Of a stretch of 64,000 nt of DNA, positions 1 to 12,800 are shown piece by piece. This stretch comes from Favolaschia claudopus (lineage: Eukaryota > Basidiomycota > Agaricomycetes > Agaricales > Mycenaceae): positions 248,001-312,000 of the forward strand of contig JAWWNJ010000032.1 in assembly GCA_037176885.1 (NCBI GenBank), read 5' to 3'. The translations under genes were made by a program, and so were the position numbers. Positions within the stretch are counted from its first letter, which is position 1. Every line of letters begins with the position of its first letter. The notes under the pieces were generated by a model, which saw only the letters and a program-made list of their open reading frames with translations, ran no database searches and was not told the origin of the DNA.

Positions 1-3000
1 AAGGTCTGACACGAGATCTTGCTGTGTGGTCCTCCGGTCTTTTTCCATTCTTTGAATATGCAGCAACCTCTGTGAAGGTATGATCTGTATTCTGCTGTTT
101 CTGTGGCCAGCATAATTCATATTCGTTTCAGCCGGCGCTCCTGAACCTATTTGACACCCATTATCTACCGCTACAAGCGGACTTGCGTCCCATCATGAAG
201 TCCTTCATTCTGGCCTTGCTTCCTGGTTTGGAAGAAGAGACGGGCGAGTTTTTCGAAAAAGTCGCAAGCCGAAAACTTTACTTGCGAGTGTTCCTGATTT
301 TCATCCCAGGTCCTCAGTCTTCTGGATCGGCTTTCCGGCACTGTATCCCCTGCATTCTTCTTCCAGAATATCTGGCTGGTGATGCTGACAACCCCCTCTG
401 CGCGTGGTACCGCTCTCAACTTTTTAGCCCGTCGTTTACCGAGGTTAAACGCCGAAGAAGGTGGGTAACTGTGTATTCAATGCGTGTCTTGTTTACTAAA
501 CTATGTAAAGATACGGTAATCATAGGTCAGGACATAGGCCTCATGATTCGCGCCTTCGCCGCCGCCTTGGAAGACGACAATCTTCTTGTTCGACGAGGAG
601 CTCTAGACCTTCTCCTTCAATCCTTGCGAATCGACAGTGCTGCAATACGCAAGGCGCAGGCGGATGATCGCACGATCCTCATGCGCGCTGCGACTAGTGT
701 AGTGCTTCGACGCGATCTTTCTCTCAACCGTCGACTATATACATGGTTGCTTGGCCCTGATGAACACAGTGAGCCTCAAGTGGCTTACCTACGGGAGCAT
801 GCCCTCGAGCTTCTTTGCTCTACCCTCAAGGTGAGTTTTCTCGTGGACTCTTCCGTTCAGCCACTCAGAGGGGAATCAGGACGAGATGGTTTCGCCATCT
901 GGGGACTATGCCGAGTCGAGACCCTTCAAGATATTCATCTCCCTCCTAGATAAATGGGAGATTGGAGCCTCACTTACTGAGTCTTTGGTATATGACGCCT
1001 TCAGAGCCCTCAAACGTCTGGTCGAGACCGCGGACGGCGAAGATGTACGCTTTTCCGTTCTCGTTTTATGTTTTTTTTTTTTGACTTGAGGGACTGAAGC
1101 TCGCAATGACGGCGAGCACTCTTTACGAGGCTGTTGAACCCCATGTCCTGTGGAAGCAGTTACTTGGTGCTGTATTCAAAGAGATCACTGGAGATGGAAG
1201 TCAGATCGAGGTCTGTCACCCATCAGTCGCGTTGCGAAAACTCTGTGACCGTCTTACTTATATAGGCGCTTCGGATGGCTCTTTTCGTATTACGAAATTT
1301 CCCCCAAGAAGAAGAGATTCAAACAATACACCTCCCCGTTATCTTTGCCTCCATTACCGACTTGTTGGACGTTCGTTGATACGTTTTCCAGGCCGTTTTT
1401 TTGTCTAAGCTTTCGTAGATTCAAGTTCAGCGCGACGTCGCTCGGACCATGACGCCTGCCATTAGGGAAAGCCTCATCCTCCTGGAAGAAATACTTCGAC
1501 AAATACCGCAAGCAGCTCTCATGCGACGTCCGGAGCTCAGTGGAGATATCGACATGGTCGCCAAGTCACAGCGTCCCTATCTTTTTGCTGCCACGTTCTA
1601 TGGCTTCGCACCGTCCCTGGAAGACATCCCTCCACTATCGGGACCGTTTACAATTCCCCTGGCCTCATCGTTCCAGAACCTCATCACAATAAATACCAAC
1701 TGTTCCCGCTTCTTGACTGAGGGGTGCTCATCTCCGGGTCATCTCCGGGAGGTCTCTGCACAGACGTTTCTCCTTCTGGACCGCCTGGTGGAATATCTGA
1801 GTTCGCAGATCACTATCGATTGGAAACCCAGTGAATGGCTTTCCTCGGTCCTGACGACTATAGAACACGAGGTATCATTTCAATTCTCTCGTCTGTGGTC
1901 GAAAGTTACAACTGAACTGTTGCTTCCAGTCGTGCAATTTCACGGTCGTCGATCGAGCTATATCATTAATTGTCGCGTTACATGGAACACCCAATTTACT
2001 TCCGCGATTGTTGGTGGATGAGCGTGCGATCATGTTCAAAATGGTCATCAGACTCATGCAGTATCTTCGCCCGAGTTTCACCGTATATCATGTCAGAGCA
2101 GTGACTTTGATATGGTCGCTGGAAAAAGCGACGAGTCGGTCTCATGTCGAATCTATCTTGGCGCAGACGATGAATGCTCCCGAATCTCGAAACGTGCAGG
2201 AAGCCTACGAGGCGTTCGGTGTACTCTGGAGACTAACTGGTGTGTTCGTATTATCTCTGAGTTCAAAGGTGGATAACGACATAAGCAGAGGACAATTTGT
2301 TGCCCGGATTCCGTTTCAAAGTTCCCATGATGGTCGTGTTAGACACTCTGAGGAATGAAGACCCTTGCTTACGGCGAATCGGCGAGAGCTGGATGCGCTG
2401 TAGTCTGAAATCGTATCTCCGGTAAGCCGAAGCCATGACCGTAACCTGAAGCTCGATCTCATGAACCGCAGTATCCTCGACCCTTTATTGTTTGATCTTC
2501 TCGATCCCACTATCCGTCGGATTCCCAATACCACCAAGGTGAAAGGCAGAGAGTTGAATGGATTCTATTACGAGCGTGCATTTGACCAACGATATGCCAA
2601 TCACCTCTTGGAGATACTTCTTGGAGTTATACGATTTGGAGGACAAAGCTTTGCCAAAACAGCCCGAGGTACCTCGATAAAACGATCTCATCATAGCGGT
2701 TTGATTCAGCGAGTGGAAGCTAGTAAGGATTTCGCCTTCAGGACATGCTGTAAACTCAATGCATGCATTAGTGGGAATACCTGACTCAGAACCGAGCTAC
2801 CTCGAAGTTTTGATAGAAGTTCTCCTCCGGTAAGTCTTCGTTTTGAGCTGCTTGGTCCAATCCCAATTTTCCCTGCAGTTTCCTTTCGTCAGAACCGAAG
2901 CCAGCATTGGATGCCGCTATGCAACCCAACAACATCGGCATCCAATCAACAGTCGTTGATCTATTGCAGGCAATCGTAGCGCGAGGGGAAGTGGATCCTG

Positions 3001-6000
3001 TCACAGTTGAGGTCATCGAGGCTCTGGTGGTTGGGAAACTGTATTTTTCCGTACACCGCGCGAGACTTGACCTCCAGAACAAACTCCTACACCTTCTACA
3101 CTCCCTCATATTTGCTGCTACTGCCGGCGATAATTCAACAAGCGGAAAGCAGCGGCAAGGTGATGGGTCTGTGGATGGTTTAGCTGCCCCGGATTCGTCG
3201 CAAGAATCTGCCAATCGTGCTTTCCCGGTGAATCCCCTGTTGATACAAACCTTGGTGGATGGTATCGCCTCTCCTACGAATCGGCCAGTCCTCCAGCACT
3301 GGCTGGATTTCGTTCTCATGGCTGTACCTCAATTTCAGCCTACTTTGCAAGCAGCTGTCACTCCCCTCAACGAGTGCATGTGCAGACAACTATTGGCGTC
3401 ATTGGGAGATATCTTAAAAGTCACGTTCAAGGATGGCCTCTTCACAGAGGACTTGACATCCACTGCTACAGATGCGGAGTTCTTCATGCTTCTTGGAGGT
3501 CTTGAAAGACTAGTCTTGCTCAGCCTAGCGTACCCTGCAGAGCCATCCAGCTCAGAGGATGAACAGGCTCCTACAGAGAAAGTATCAGACAATAGTGGAC
3601 TGCTGGGCTATGTCTCAGGCGTCTTCAGCTCAGAGAGTGCTCAGACACTGGGCGGTGATGATCAACTCACGGTAAGATCATCTAGTATCTACATTCATTG
3701 TCCACTCTAACCAGCTTGCTAGGCCAAGTCTCCTGGATATAGGTCCCTGCACGAGGGTGTCCGTGTGTTGTACTTGATCTGGTCAACATTACAGTGGTCT
3801 GATCGAGATACTTGGTCCTCTAAAGACGACACCCTATCCTTCATCTACAACCGTACACGGTTGCGCTGTAGGCGCGTTTTGGAACATCTCTTCCGTGTTC
3901 AGTCCGCAGAAGTCTTCGAGTCGATCATTGACTGCTGGAACCGTGAACTCCCGGTGCGTGGACAAATCCTCGATGTCCAAACCCACTTAAAATATGTATA
4001 GGAGTCGCAAATTCCTTACGAACAAGCGTTCGAGCTGGTCGATGTTCTCATCGCCAGTGCCCAAAGTGCTGTTCATATGATTTGCGAAAGTATCACATGT
4101 CGGGTTTCGGGAATCTCCGAAAAGACCAAAAAGCAAGCCATCAACCCTGACTTGTGAGTGCCAAATACGCGTTGCCTTCGCATAAAATTGTCTGACGCGA
4201 ACTATACAGGACTGATTCTATCCTCTTCAAATTTCTGGAGCAATATTTGCGGCGGTTGGAAGGCCCTATCGCCCTTCAAGTCTGGGGTCGGTTCTTGCAA
4301 CTTGTCAAAGATATCTTCGCCAGCACGAAGGAGTTCAAACCCCAAACCTATCCGACGCTGAGGTGAGTTACGCTCAAAGTAGCGCGGTCTCATGGCGTAA
4401 TACCCTACAGGTGTTTGACAGTCTTGGCCGAAAAGATCACCCAAACAACAGCCATGGAAGATAGGCGGATCCGCAAAGAATTACAGGTAGAACGTTTTTT
4501 TCACCATTGTGAGTGGTTTACTAACAAGTATCCAGGAAACCTTCGCGAGGTTGCTGGATTCGTGCGTTGTCTTTGTCGGGCGAGCCTATGATCAAGGATC
4601 GTGGATCCGACGAAGCACGAAGGACACGTTGGGGACCAACAGTGGACGAGAATCCCCTGCACTTCGTGGTATGCTCATTCGACCCCGAAGAAACATAGTT
4701 CTCATACTTTCCGTAGATGAGAAACTCAGTGCCAGCGTTTCATCGTTGCCTGATGCTACACCTCGACCTGCACCCGTCGAGATGGCGTCTCAGGTCAGTT
4801 GCGGCTACCTCTTTTGAGATTATCTCACACTCCACCAGGTCAATCTCTTCATTGCAACGGCAGCGATGCCAAATCTTCGTCGGTTCTTAATGGACAATGA
4901 CAAAGTTGTTGCTGCATGCACGAATATCGTATATTACATCGTCAGCCCAGCGATGAAGGGGAAATCATCAAGGTTCGAGATCAATTTCCAGTTCTGCTAT
5001 ACTTACTAACTGGTGGTAGACCCATGGACGTGGACGCCTCTGTCGTGACTATCATCAGTGAAATGACGAAGATCCCCCCAGCGCTTAAAACCTGGAAACC
5101 TCCAGTCGCCGAGCTTCTGAACGACAATAGATTGTTCAACTGCAGCGCGGAGGAAGCCGAAAAGTGGAAACCTATTATGAAATCCATGTTTGATCTCGAC
5201 AAAACTGCGTTCCCTGAATTACTAGGTATCATACTTCACTGGATAGACGACTGACTGACTTTCTGACCATCCAAACTTTCCAGCTAAGGTCGCTACGGCA
5301 CCGTCGGCCAACATCTTCACGAACCGGGAGTATGAGATGCTGCTTCGCTCGCTGAACATTCGGCGGTTATCTTATGTCTTGTTCTCGGGCGACAAGAACC
5401 AGTACCTGACCCTGCTGCCTTCGATTCAAGAGAAACTCGTCGATATCTTGCGGAACGTAACAGCCCCCATTGTGCAGAGCGAGGTGTACCTCTGTATCAG
5501 AGTGCTTCTATCCCGACTGTCGCAGCATAACTTGACCAGCTTCTGGCCTGTGCTGCTGACAGAGTTGGTTCGTATGTTTTTGCCTTCATTTGCTCCTCCT
5601 GACAAGTTGTCCACAGTATCGTATATTCGAACAACTCATGACATCACTCCCGGCCGACGGTTCAGAAGATCTTCAGTCCATTCTGTCGGCCAGCAAATGT
5701 CTCGACCTCTTGTTGACATTGCAATCGGAGGAGTTCCAAATGTAAGCGCCTTTTCGAAAGCACATACTTTGCGCGATATCTCACATCCTATCAGACATCA
5801 GTGGATATTCATCACCGACACAGTGGACGCTATATACAGGCCCGACGGGTGTTTCCCTGAAGCGATGCTGGACCAGCTAGCGGAGATCGTCGGCAGCTTG
5901 CCTGCAGCTGATTCCAGAGTGAGTAGCAATTCATTCATCGTCCAGAAATTTTCATGCGTTCGTTGTAGGAACCGCCGGCCACAAACGGGTTAATTGTCAG

Positions 6001-6214
6001 CCCCTCCCCATTCCTTGCGACCTTTGCCAATCAGCGTCCCATGCGCCGGCCACTGCTCAATTCCATCCGGCAAATTGAGAGCGTCCGCGACCTGATGCCA
6101 TTCTTCTCGAGCGTGAGTATATCCTCATATGAGAGTGTATATGCGAGTGCTGGGAACGTGGATTGGGCTGCAATCGAGAAGGGAATCATGGACGATATGT
6201 TCGATGGGCGGTGA
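1..6214 (+). CDS. DOP1: DOP1 (Dopey) family protein, 3' part
   Basis: Dop1 is a large peripheral Golgi/endosome protein that works with the Mon2 scaffold and the flippase Neo1 in membrane traffic. The gene enters from the left edge, so the start is missing. After removing short introns the first exons read a conserved Dop1 segment: AVWSSGLFPFFEYAATSVKP, then FDTHYLPLQADLRP and ALLPGLEEETGEFFEKV, with a first intron at about 80-130 and the next at about 260-309. Later exons give an alpha-helical, repeat-like protein, and near the C-terminus SLNIRRLSYVLFSGDKNQY and TSFWPVLLTEL followed by YRIFEQLMTSLP, both typical of the Dop1 C-terminal domain. The last exon ends in MDDMFDGR and a TGA at 6212-6214. 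At least fifteen introns are implied. The tail-to-tail gap to the next gene is under 200 bp. Family assignment is firm; some internal exon borders were not resolved. Confidence 0.88.
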
Positions 6215-6402
6215 CACGGCTGGTGTGTCCCCTAACTTATTCAGCTTTCGTACTGTTATGTTACGCTAGACTCATGCTATTTACATACCCACCACTGGAA
6301 AGATTGCATCCGAAAAATGAACGAATATAGTGCTGGTGTACATATATTAGGTAATGACAGAGATACCGACTCCGGAGGCCACAAGATGCGCTCAACGCCA
6401 AT

Positions 6403-7800
6403 TTAGAAGTCGCCCCAGTTCCGGCGTAGTTTGTACTGCATGCGTTCCTGACCGTCAGTGACCTCAAGCAAGGAGGAAGAGAGCGAGCGATATGTTTTAC
6501 CTTGTACGGGAGGTTTTTCCTAGAGTAAAAGACAGTTAGGAAGGACAACGAGGAACATACTCCAGGCAGGACGTACCGCATCTTATCGCTGGGTTTCGTT
6601 GGAGGCTTGTAGCCATCAGAGCCCGACCCCCATTCCCCCTTCCGATGAGCCTCCTCCTTAGCGTTGTTGAATTTGAGCCTCGGATCTTGCTTCTCCGGTG
6701 GAGGCACCCGCGTCACCTTGGGCTTCCCGGCATCTGGCGGCATAACATGAGCAGGTGGCTCTTCGAGATGCTCAGCAACAATCTGCTCGTCATGGGGGTG
6801 GGGTACAGCCGCAGGGTGTTGCGGTGCCTCATCTACTGGGGGCTCGACGGCGTGGTTGGTGTGTTCAGTCTCACCTTGACCTTGTGAAGGGGGCTCGACA
6901 TGCTCGTGTTGGGCGAGCGCCTCCTCGACGGTGATGCCCTGGTACTCGGCTTCCTTTGCAGCTTCTTTGCGCTCAATTTCTTCGTGGTGCGCAAAGTGCT
7001 CGAGATCCTCGGGGTGGTTGTAGGACTCGTCTGTTTGAGTTTCGGGTGTCGAGTGGAACTCCTCTGTTGTAGGTAGACGGACGGGGGTTAGAGGAATGAG
7101 GGAAAGAGAATAGCTGTTGTAACGGACCTTCGTGGTGAAGGAAAAACTCGCTCTCAACATCGTAGTGATGTCCTTCGGCCCCCAGGTCGTCAAAATTGGG
7201 TAACCCTTCCAGTCCGACGGCTTCAAACTCCTCCGGGGAGATCCTACCGTCCCTATTCTTATCCAAAAGATTCAGCACCGTGCTGGAGATGTGGTCTGCC
7301 TTCCTCTGATGCTCCTCATCGTCCTGTGGTTCCACCATTAGGGTGTCATCGAATTAAGCTAGCTGTGATCCGTGCCTTGGATTTCTTCTGTGAATAGACG
7401 TGGTGGACGCCGTAGATGGCTTCGACCTCTTCCCTATCCCAGAAACCGTCTCTGGAATGACACGTCGGGGATATCGTGTGCGACGAGTCGAGACACGTAC
7501 GTACCGATTCAAGTCGTGGAGTTGGAAGAAACTCCGCATGTCGAATGAATCGCTGAAGTTAAATGAGCATGCGAGCTAAATGAAAAGACTGCAAAGCACG
7601 CACATATGGTGCTCCGACGACATCTTTAGAACAGAGACGGAAGTTTAGCTGCTAAAGCACAATTTCGAATGAAAAACGCATACATGCCGTTGGGCATATG
7701 CCTGGATATTCTCGCCGGGCTTCATGCCTATGCCATGGTGTTCGCCGCCGTGTGCGAAGACGTTGCGGACGAGAAAGAGGAGGGACAGATACGCCTTCAT
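6403..7800 (-). CDS. Secreted EF-hand protein, nucleobindin/Ssp120-like
   Basis: Calcium-binding protein of the secretory pathway related to nucleobindin and yeast Ssp120. Eight exons join cleanly: 7684-7800, 7604-7623, 7505-7552, 7376-7451, 7128-7323, 6577-7063, 6501-6519 and 6403-6447 (1008 nt, 335 residues). The N-terminus MKAYLSLLFLVRNVFAHGGE is a signal peptide. Two EF-hand loops are visible, DLNRDGFWDREE near residue 60 and DKNRDGRISPEE near residue 110, followed by a His/Glu/Pro-rich region and a basic end (QYKLRRNWGDF). The intron 7324-7375 begins with GC rather than GT, and only this choice restores the conserved join YSQKKSK/DDEEHQ. Exons of 19 and 20 nt are unusually short. A cargo-receptor-associated role is inferred from Ssp120. 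Confident on family and on exon structure. Confidence 0.87.
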
Positions 7801-8553
7801 CGTCGTGGATTCAGGCCAAGGCGTAGTGCCGAAAAAGGAAATAGTTGGTGTAGTTTGGCTGCGACGTTAGTTCTCTGCGCTTACCTTCATGTTCTGAAAT
7901 CTCAGGTGTGGCCAACGTTGCTCAAGTTAATTCGTATCGCGCTCGGGCTCCTTCCGCCATACACTAGCACTGTCAACTATTCGTTCAACCGGACATATAC
8001 TCAACGGACTACACGCAAAGTGGAAAAATGGTCACGGCTTCTCTCTGGCGGACTGGGGCTTACGAATCGGAAAGGGTTACATCTCTCAAATGATCACGTC
8101 CCTGAAGTGTTTGCCACCACTTGAGGTTATTCGGCATCTTTTGTCTCTGGCATCAGGTGGAAACTGCGCGATGGCTGGGCGGCCTCGGGCGGTGGCTTGT
8201 TCACTGTGTCAGCTCATGAACGGCAAACTCATTACAAAGTCTTGAAGCTCCTCAAACTATTCTCCGACGACTCTGCTTAGTCGTTCGTTTCACCGCGAGC
8301 TTGGCTCTCTGACCAGTGGAGCTCTTGCGCATCCGGGGGTCGCCTTGACTCATCTCTCTTTTGGATGGGGCATAGTCTCTGCTTTTTGAATTGCACAGTC
8401 ACGGTGCCAAGGCAAGAGTCACCTAATCAAATCTCAACCCTTTGAACCCACGGAGAACCTTCCCGGTCGGATATCTGTAATACAGGCACTCAAATATTTT
8501 TTCTTGTCGCGATCAACGGCAAGAATCGCGTGCGCGGTGTTGCGCGCCCGCTG

Positions 8554-8583
8554 TCTCCCTCTCACGTTTCTCCCTCTCACGTT
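8554..8583. repeat. 15-bp perfect tandem duplication
   Basis: The unit tctccctctcacgtt occurs twice back to back (8554-8568 and 8569-8583). It lies in non-coding sequence. A similar 10-bp duplication, agcgtccact, is found at 8664-8683. Confidence 0.9.
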
Positions 8584-8744
8584 GGTTGTATCCGAGAGTT
8601 ACTTCTCGGGATCTCCACCTTCTTTGTCGTATCCCATTAGGTTCCGGCCCGTCAATCATCTCAAGCGTCCACTAGCGTCCACTGCTTTCCTTGCCAACCA
8701 CCTAAAGCTGGGCCAGCAATAAATCTAGATCTCTCGTGACTTGT

Positions 8745-8785
8745 GCTCTGCCGTCAATGGGAAAGTTTGCGCTCTGCCGTCAATG
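8745..8785. repeat. Direct repeat, 15 bp at 26-bp spacing
   Basis: The 15-mer gctctgccgtcaatg is present at 8745-8759 and again at 8771-8785, with partly similar flanks. Non-coding. Confidence 0.9.
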
Positions 8786-9101
8786 AACGCTGGGCTCATC
8801 CATCGAGTCAAGTAACCGCTCGCGGGTCCGAAAGTGTGCATGTAGTGAGGTACTCCGTCGCCTGTCTCTCAGCGGTCGTCGCATCTTGCTGGCTATCGCA
8901 AGCAACAGCGGTCTCTCGCAGGTTGACCTAGACCTCTAATCTTGAAGTTGATTTCTGTGGCCCCGTTCTCCTGGACCAATTATCGACCGAGGTAAAATTA
9001 GCTGCGCGAAGCAGATAATCCTCAGAAAGGAATCAAAGCTGTGTCAATCTTTTACGGAACGCTGGCCGGTGATCAGGAAGCAATACTGTGCGATACTTTC
9101 C

Positions 9102-9129
9102 TTCCTGATTGTTTCCTGATTGTTTCCTG
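9102..9129. repeat. 11-bp tandem repeat, about 2.5 copies
   Basis: The unit ttcctgattgt is repeated at 9102-9112 and 9113-9123, followed by a partial copy (ttcctg). Non-coding, about 730 bp upstream of the ABC transporter start. Confidence 0.9.
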
Positions 9130-9783
9130 CGCGTAACATGCCACCAGCAAAAATGTTATTGCAATGGCCCTGTGCTTGCAAGAATTCTTCCTTGAGACTT
9201 CCCACCCCGGCAATGGTGTATTATGGGCAATTGTGCCAAATGTGCTCAATCCCGGCGCAAATCCGTGATTTCTTTACTAATTAGATTCCCGAGTCACAAT
9301 TTGATTTCGAAGTCTCGAAGCAAGACAAACCCAGCGGCTGAACGGATGGAAGTGCGCAAAACATAGAGGAGATCGCGCCAGCCATTGAACTACTCGACGT
9401 ACCAGAGTACCCAAGACTATGATATTATCCTGGCTCTCATTCTGTAACACATTAGACCAGCTGGCCTACCAACTAACCGTATATCCGACTTTCTCCCGGG
9501 ACGATGGATCATTGATCCCACCTATTCTCTCTTTTTTTGAATCGATTGGGATCGCAAGAATTTGGCTATAGACACAAGGCTGTAAAAGGGTCTGAATCCG
9601 TTTATGAGGGATTCTGTCTGTGCAGCAGTGTGCTTCCGCGGGCACCTTGCGGCTAAAAGGACAGAAACTATCCGGACAACGGACCCCGAAAGATCGGGAA
9701 TAATTGAATGGCTGACTGACGGCACCCGGGCCTACATTTTGTCATTTGTTCTTTGTGAAGAAAAGATTACCAAGCCCCAAGTT

Positions 9784-9790
9784 TATAAAG
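9784..9790 (+). promoter_or_regulatory. TATA box of the ABC transporter gene
   Basis: TATAAAG lies about 60 bp before the transporter ATG, followed by a C/T-rich leader, the usual layout of an inducible fungal promoter. A CCGCGG palindrome at 9636-9641 (context tccgcggg) is one base off the yeast PDRE consensus TCCGYGGA. It could bind a zinc-cluster regulator, but that is speculative. Confidence 0.55.
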
Positions 9791-9849
9791 GGCGGCCCTC
9801 GGCTCCTTCCTTTCCCTCGAGTCAGTCCATCCCTCTCATCTTGCCCATC

Positions 9850-12800
9850 ATGACGGATGCTGCGAAGGATTCCCCCCAAGTTCAAGAAAAGGGAAATTCT
9901 ACCCCCCCTCGCTCGCCCACCTCCCCTTTCTCTGTCAACGTCGCACAAGCAGAGGAAGAATTTAATGCCCTTTCACGACAATTGACCCGGCACTCTCAAG
10001 CAGCTTCCTCCGGCGCGACAACGCGTGCAGCCTCAGATCTTGAGAAAGCAGTCGACCAGGAGGCCCCCTTCGACCTTCGTGAATATCTAACGAGTTCCAA
10101 CGACGCCCAGCAAGCAGCAGGAATAAAGGTGCGCCGCATTCCGCGTGTTTCGTGCGTGTCTCTTGGAGCGAAGGCTGACTACAATGTTACTCTAGCATAA
10201 AGTATGCCTCCGACGCGTGGTATCAAAGTTTACTATTTCTGACAGGCTTCATTCAGCACGTCGGCGTAACATGGGACGATCTCGAGGTAAAAGTCGGGGG
10301 TGGTGTAAATAGCAAAGTAAGTACAGGTTATCTCTGTCGCCTCGTAACAAATCCATTCATTTGCGACCCTGAAGATTTACGTCGGAACCTTCGGCGGCGC
10401 CGTCCTCGGCTTTTTCCTCGCCATTCCTCTCTACTTATGGTATCAAGTAATCGCGCCCTTCTTCTTCACGCAAGAAGGACCAAGCCGAGTTATTCTACAC
10501 AAGCAATCGGGCATGCTGAAGTCGGGAGAGATGTGTCTGGTCCTTGGGTGTCCTGGTTCTGGCTGCACGACGTTCCTCAAAACTGTTGCGAATGAACGGC
10601 AAACTTTCGGAAATGTCGCGGGAGATGTTCTCTATGAGGGTATTGATGCGCACACGATGAAAAAGTATTACAAAGGAGAGGTCGTTTATAATCACGAAGG
10701 TATTCCGACCCCCTCCCCGACCGTGCCCGCGACTGATGTTCCTTGAAAGATGATCGACATATCGCCACTTTGACTGTAGCTCAAACCTTGGCCTTCGCTC
10801 TATCAACGTATTTTTTCTGCTTATTGCGTCTGATGTGTTGTTGACCGCCTCTTAGCAAAACGCCTGGTCCCAACGGTCGTCTTCCTGGTGTATCAAGAAA
10901 GGAATTTGATGCCGAGGTTCAAGACACCCTTTTACGCATGCTCAACATCTCCCACACCAAGCAAACCCTCGTCGGTGATGAGTTCGTGCGAGGTACGCCT
11001 TGTTTGGGTCTGAATGAATGAAAGGCCCAAGTCGAACAAATCCGTTTCAGGTGTTTCTGGAGGAGAGCGTAAACGTGTATCTATCGCCGAAATGATGGCG
11101 ACTCGCGGTAATTATTTTGCGTCGTTGCAATTATTCTGACTAACGAACTGTCAACAGCTCGGGTTCAGTCCTGGGATAACAGGTGTGTATACATCCTTCT
11201 TGCCCGTAAACCGCCCCGCTTAGAATGTGTTTAGTACTCGCGGATTGGATGCATCGACAGCGCTCGACTATGTCAAATGTTTGCGGATCATGACCGACAT
11301 TCTAGGACAAACCACCTTTGTTACACTGTAAGTCAATTTGCCAGCCTCAGTTGAGCCTTCTCATTTATTCGTCCCATCGCAGTTACCAGGCTGGAGAAGG
11401 TCAGACTTAATTGGACAAAAGTAGACCATGCCAACTGACCTCTTCGTACAGGCATTTACGATTTATTCGACAAGGTCGATCGATCCCACAATTTCCAGAT
11501 ATAGCCTTGGTTGACGCGATACCCTTCAGGTCATGGTCCTGTCGGAAGGCCGCCAAGTATTCTTCGGAAAGCCGACGGAGGCTCGCGCCTACTTCGAGAG
11601 CCTCGGCTACAAGCCCCTTCCGCGTCAATCCACTGCCGACTATCTCACCGGATGCACGGACCCCAACGAGCGACAATTCGCGCCTGGACGTTCCGCCCAC
11701 GACACCCCTTCCACACCAGAAGCCCTCGAAAGCGTATTCCAGTCTTCTCAAGTATCGCGCGGCCTCGATGACGACCGCGAGAAGTACAAGCTCTATATGG
11801 AGACTGAACGGGCCGACCAGGAGGCTTTCCGTGAGGCTGTAGCCGCCGACAAGAAGAAAGGCGTGTCGAAGAAGAGCCCCTACACACTCGGCTTCACCGG
11901 TCAAGTTCGCGCGCTTACTGTCCGGCAGTTCCAGATGCGTTTGCAGGATAAGTTCCAGCTCTACACCTCTTTCGCGCTGTCGACCGTATTGTCCATCGTG
12001 CTTGGTGCGGCGTTCCTTAACCTCCCGACAACTTCCGCTGGCGCCTTCACGCGTGGTGGTGTTATCTTTGCTGCGCTCTTGACGACCTGTCTCGACGCCT
12101 TCGGTGAAATGCCCACACAGATGCTTGGTCGGCCCATTCTGCGGAAACAGACCTCTTACAGCATGTACCGGCCCTCGGCACTCGCTCTAGCCAACACTTT
12201 TGCGGACTTACCATTCTCTGCGGCTCGCGTCTTAATATTCAACATCCCTGTATATTTCATGGCGCATCTGTCAAGAACTGCGGGTGGTTTCTGGACGTTC
12301 CATCTCTTCAACTATGTGGCCTATCTGGCGATGCAGGGTACGCTTTCTTTCTTGTTTGTTTTGTGCGCTTTCAATGTTGAAAATTCTCATCAGGTTTCTT
12401 CCGCACGTTTGGTGTGCTTTGCACAAACTTCCACGTCGCGTTCCGGCTTTCGGTGTTCTTCATTCCTAACTTGTCTGTGATTTTGTTCCCAGACTGACTC
12501 GATGCTGACTGTGCGTTCAGCGTCGAGTACACCGGCTACATCATCCCTGTCATCAAGATGAAGCGCTGGTTGTTCTGGATCGTACGTCGAAGTTGTTCGC
12601 TTTCTACTTCAGAGACGACTAATTATCTGCGAAGTATTACGTCAACCCTATCGCATACGCATGGCAGGCGTGTATCGAGAACGAGTTCATGCGCATTCAG
12701 GTGAGTAACATTCGTCTGAACGCCGTCTCGTAACTCAAAAGTCTGCCGCAGCTGACTTGCGACGGAGCATATGTCATTCCCCGAAACATCGGACCAGTCA

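Larger units (their letters stand above)
7801..9849. other. Intergenic region between divergent genes
   Basis: About 2 kb separates the nucleobindin-like gene from the ABC transporter. Open frames here are short, lack recognisable domains and many do not begin with ATG. The stretch holds several perfect tandem duplications of 10-15 bp (listed separately) and, at its right end, the transporter promoter. Confidence 0.6.

Noticed and set aside
10546..10581. NBD1 Walker A with Cys in place of Lys, and Tyr in place of the H-loop His
   Set aside because: This asymmetry is normal for fungal PDR transporters and is not a lesion.
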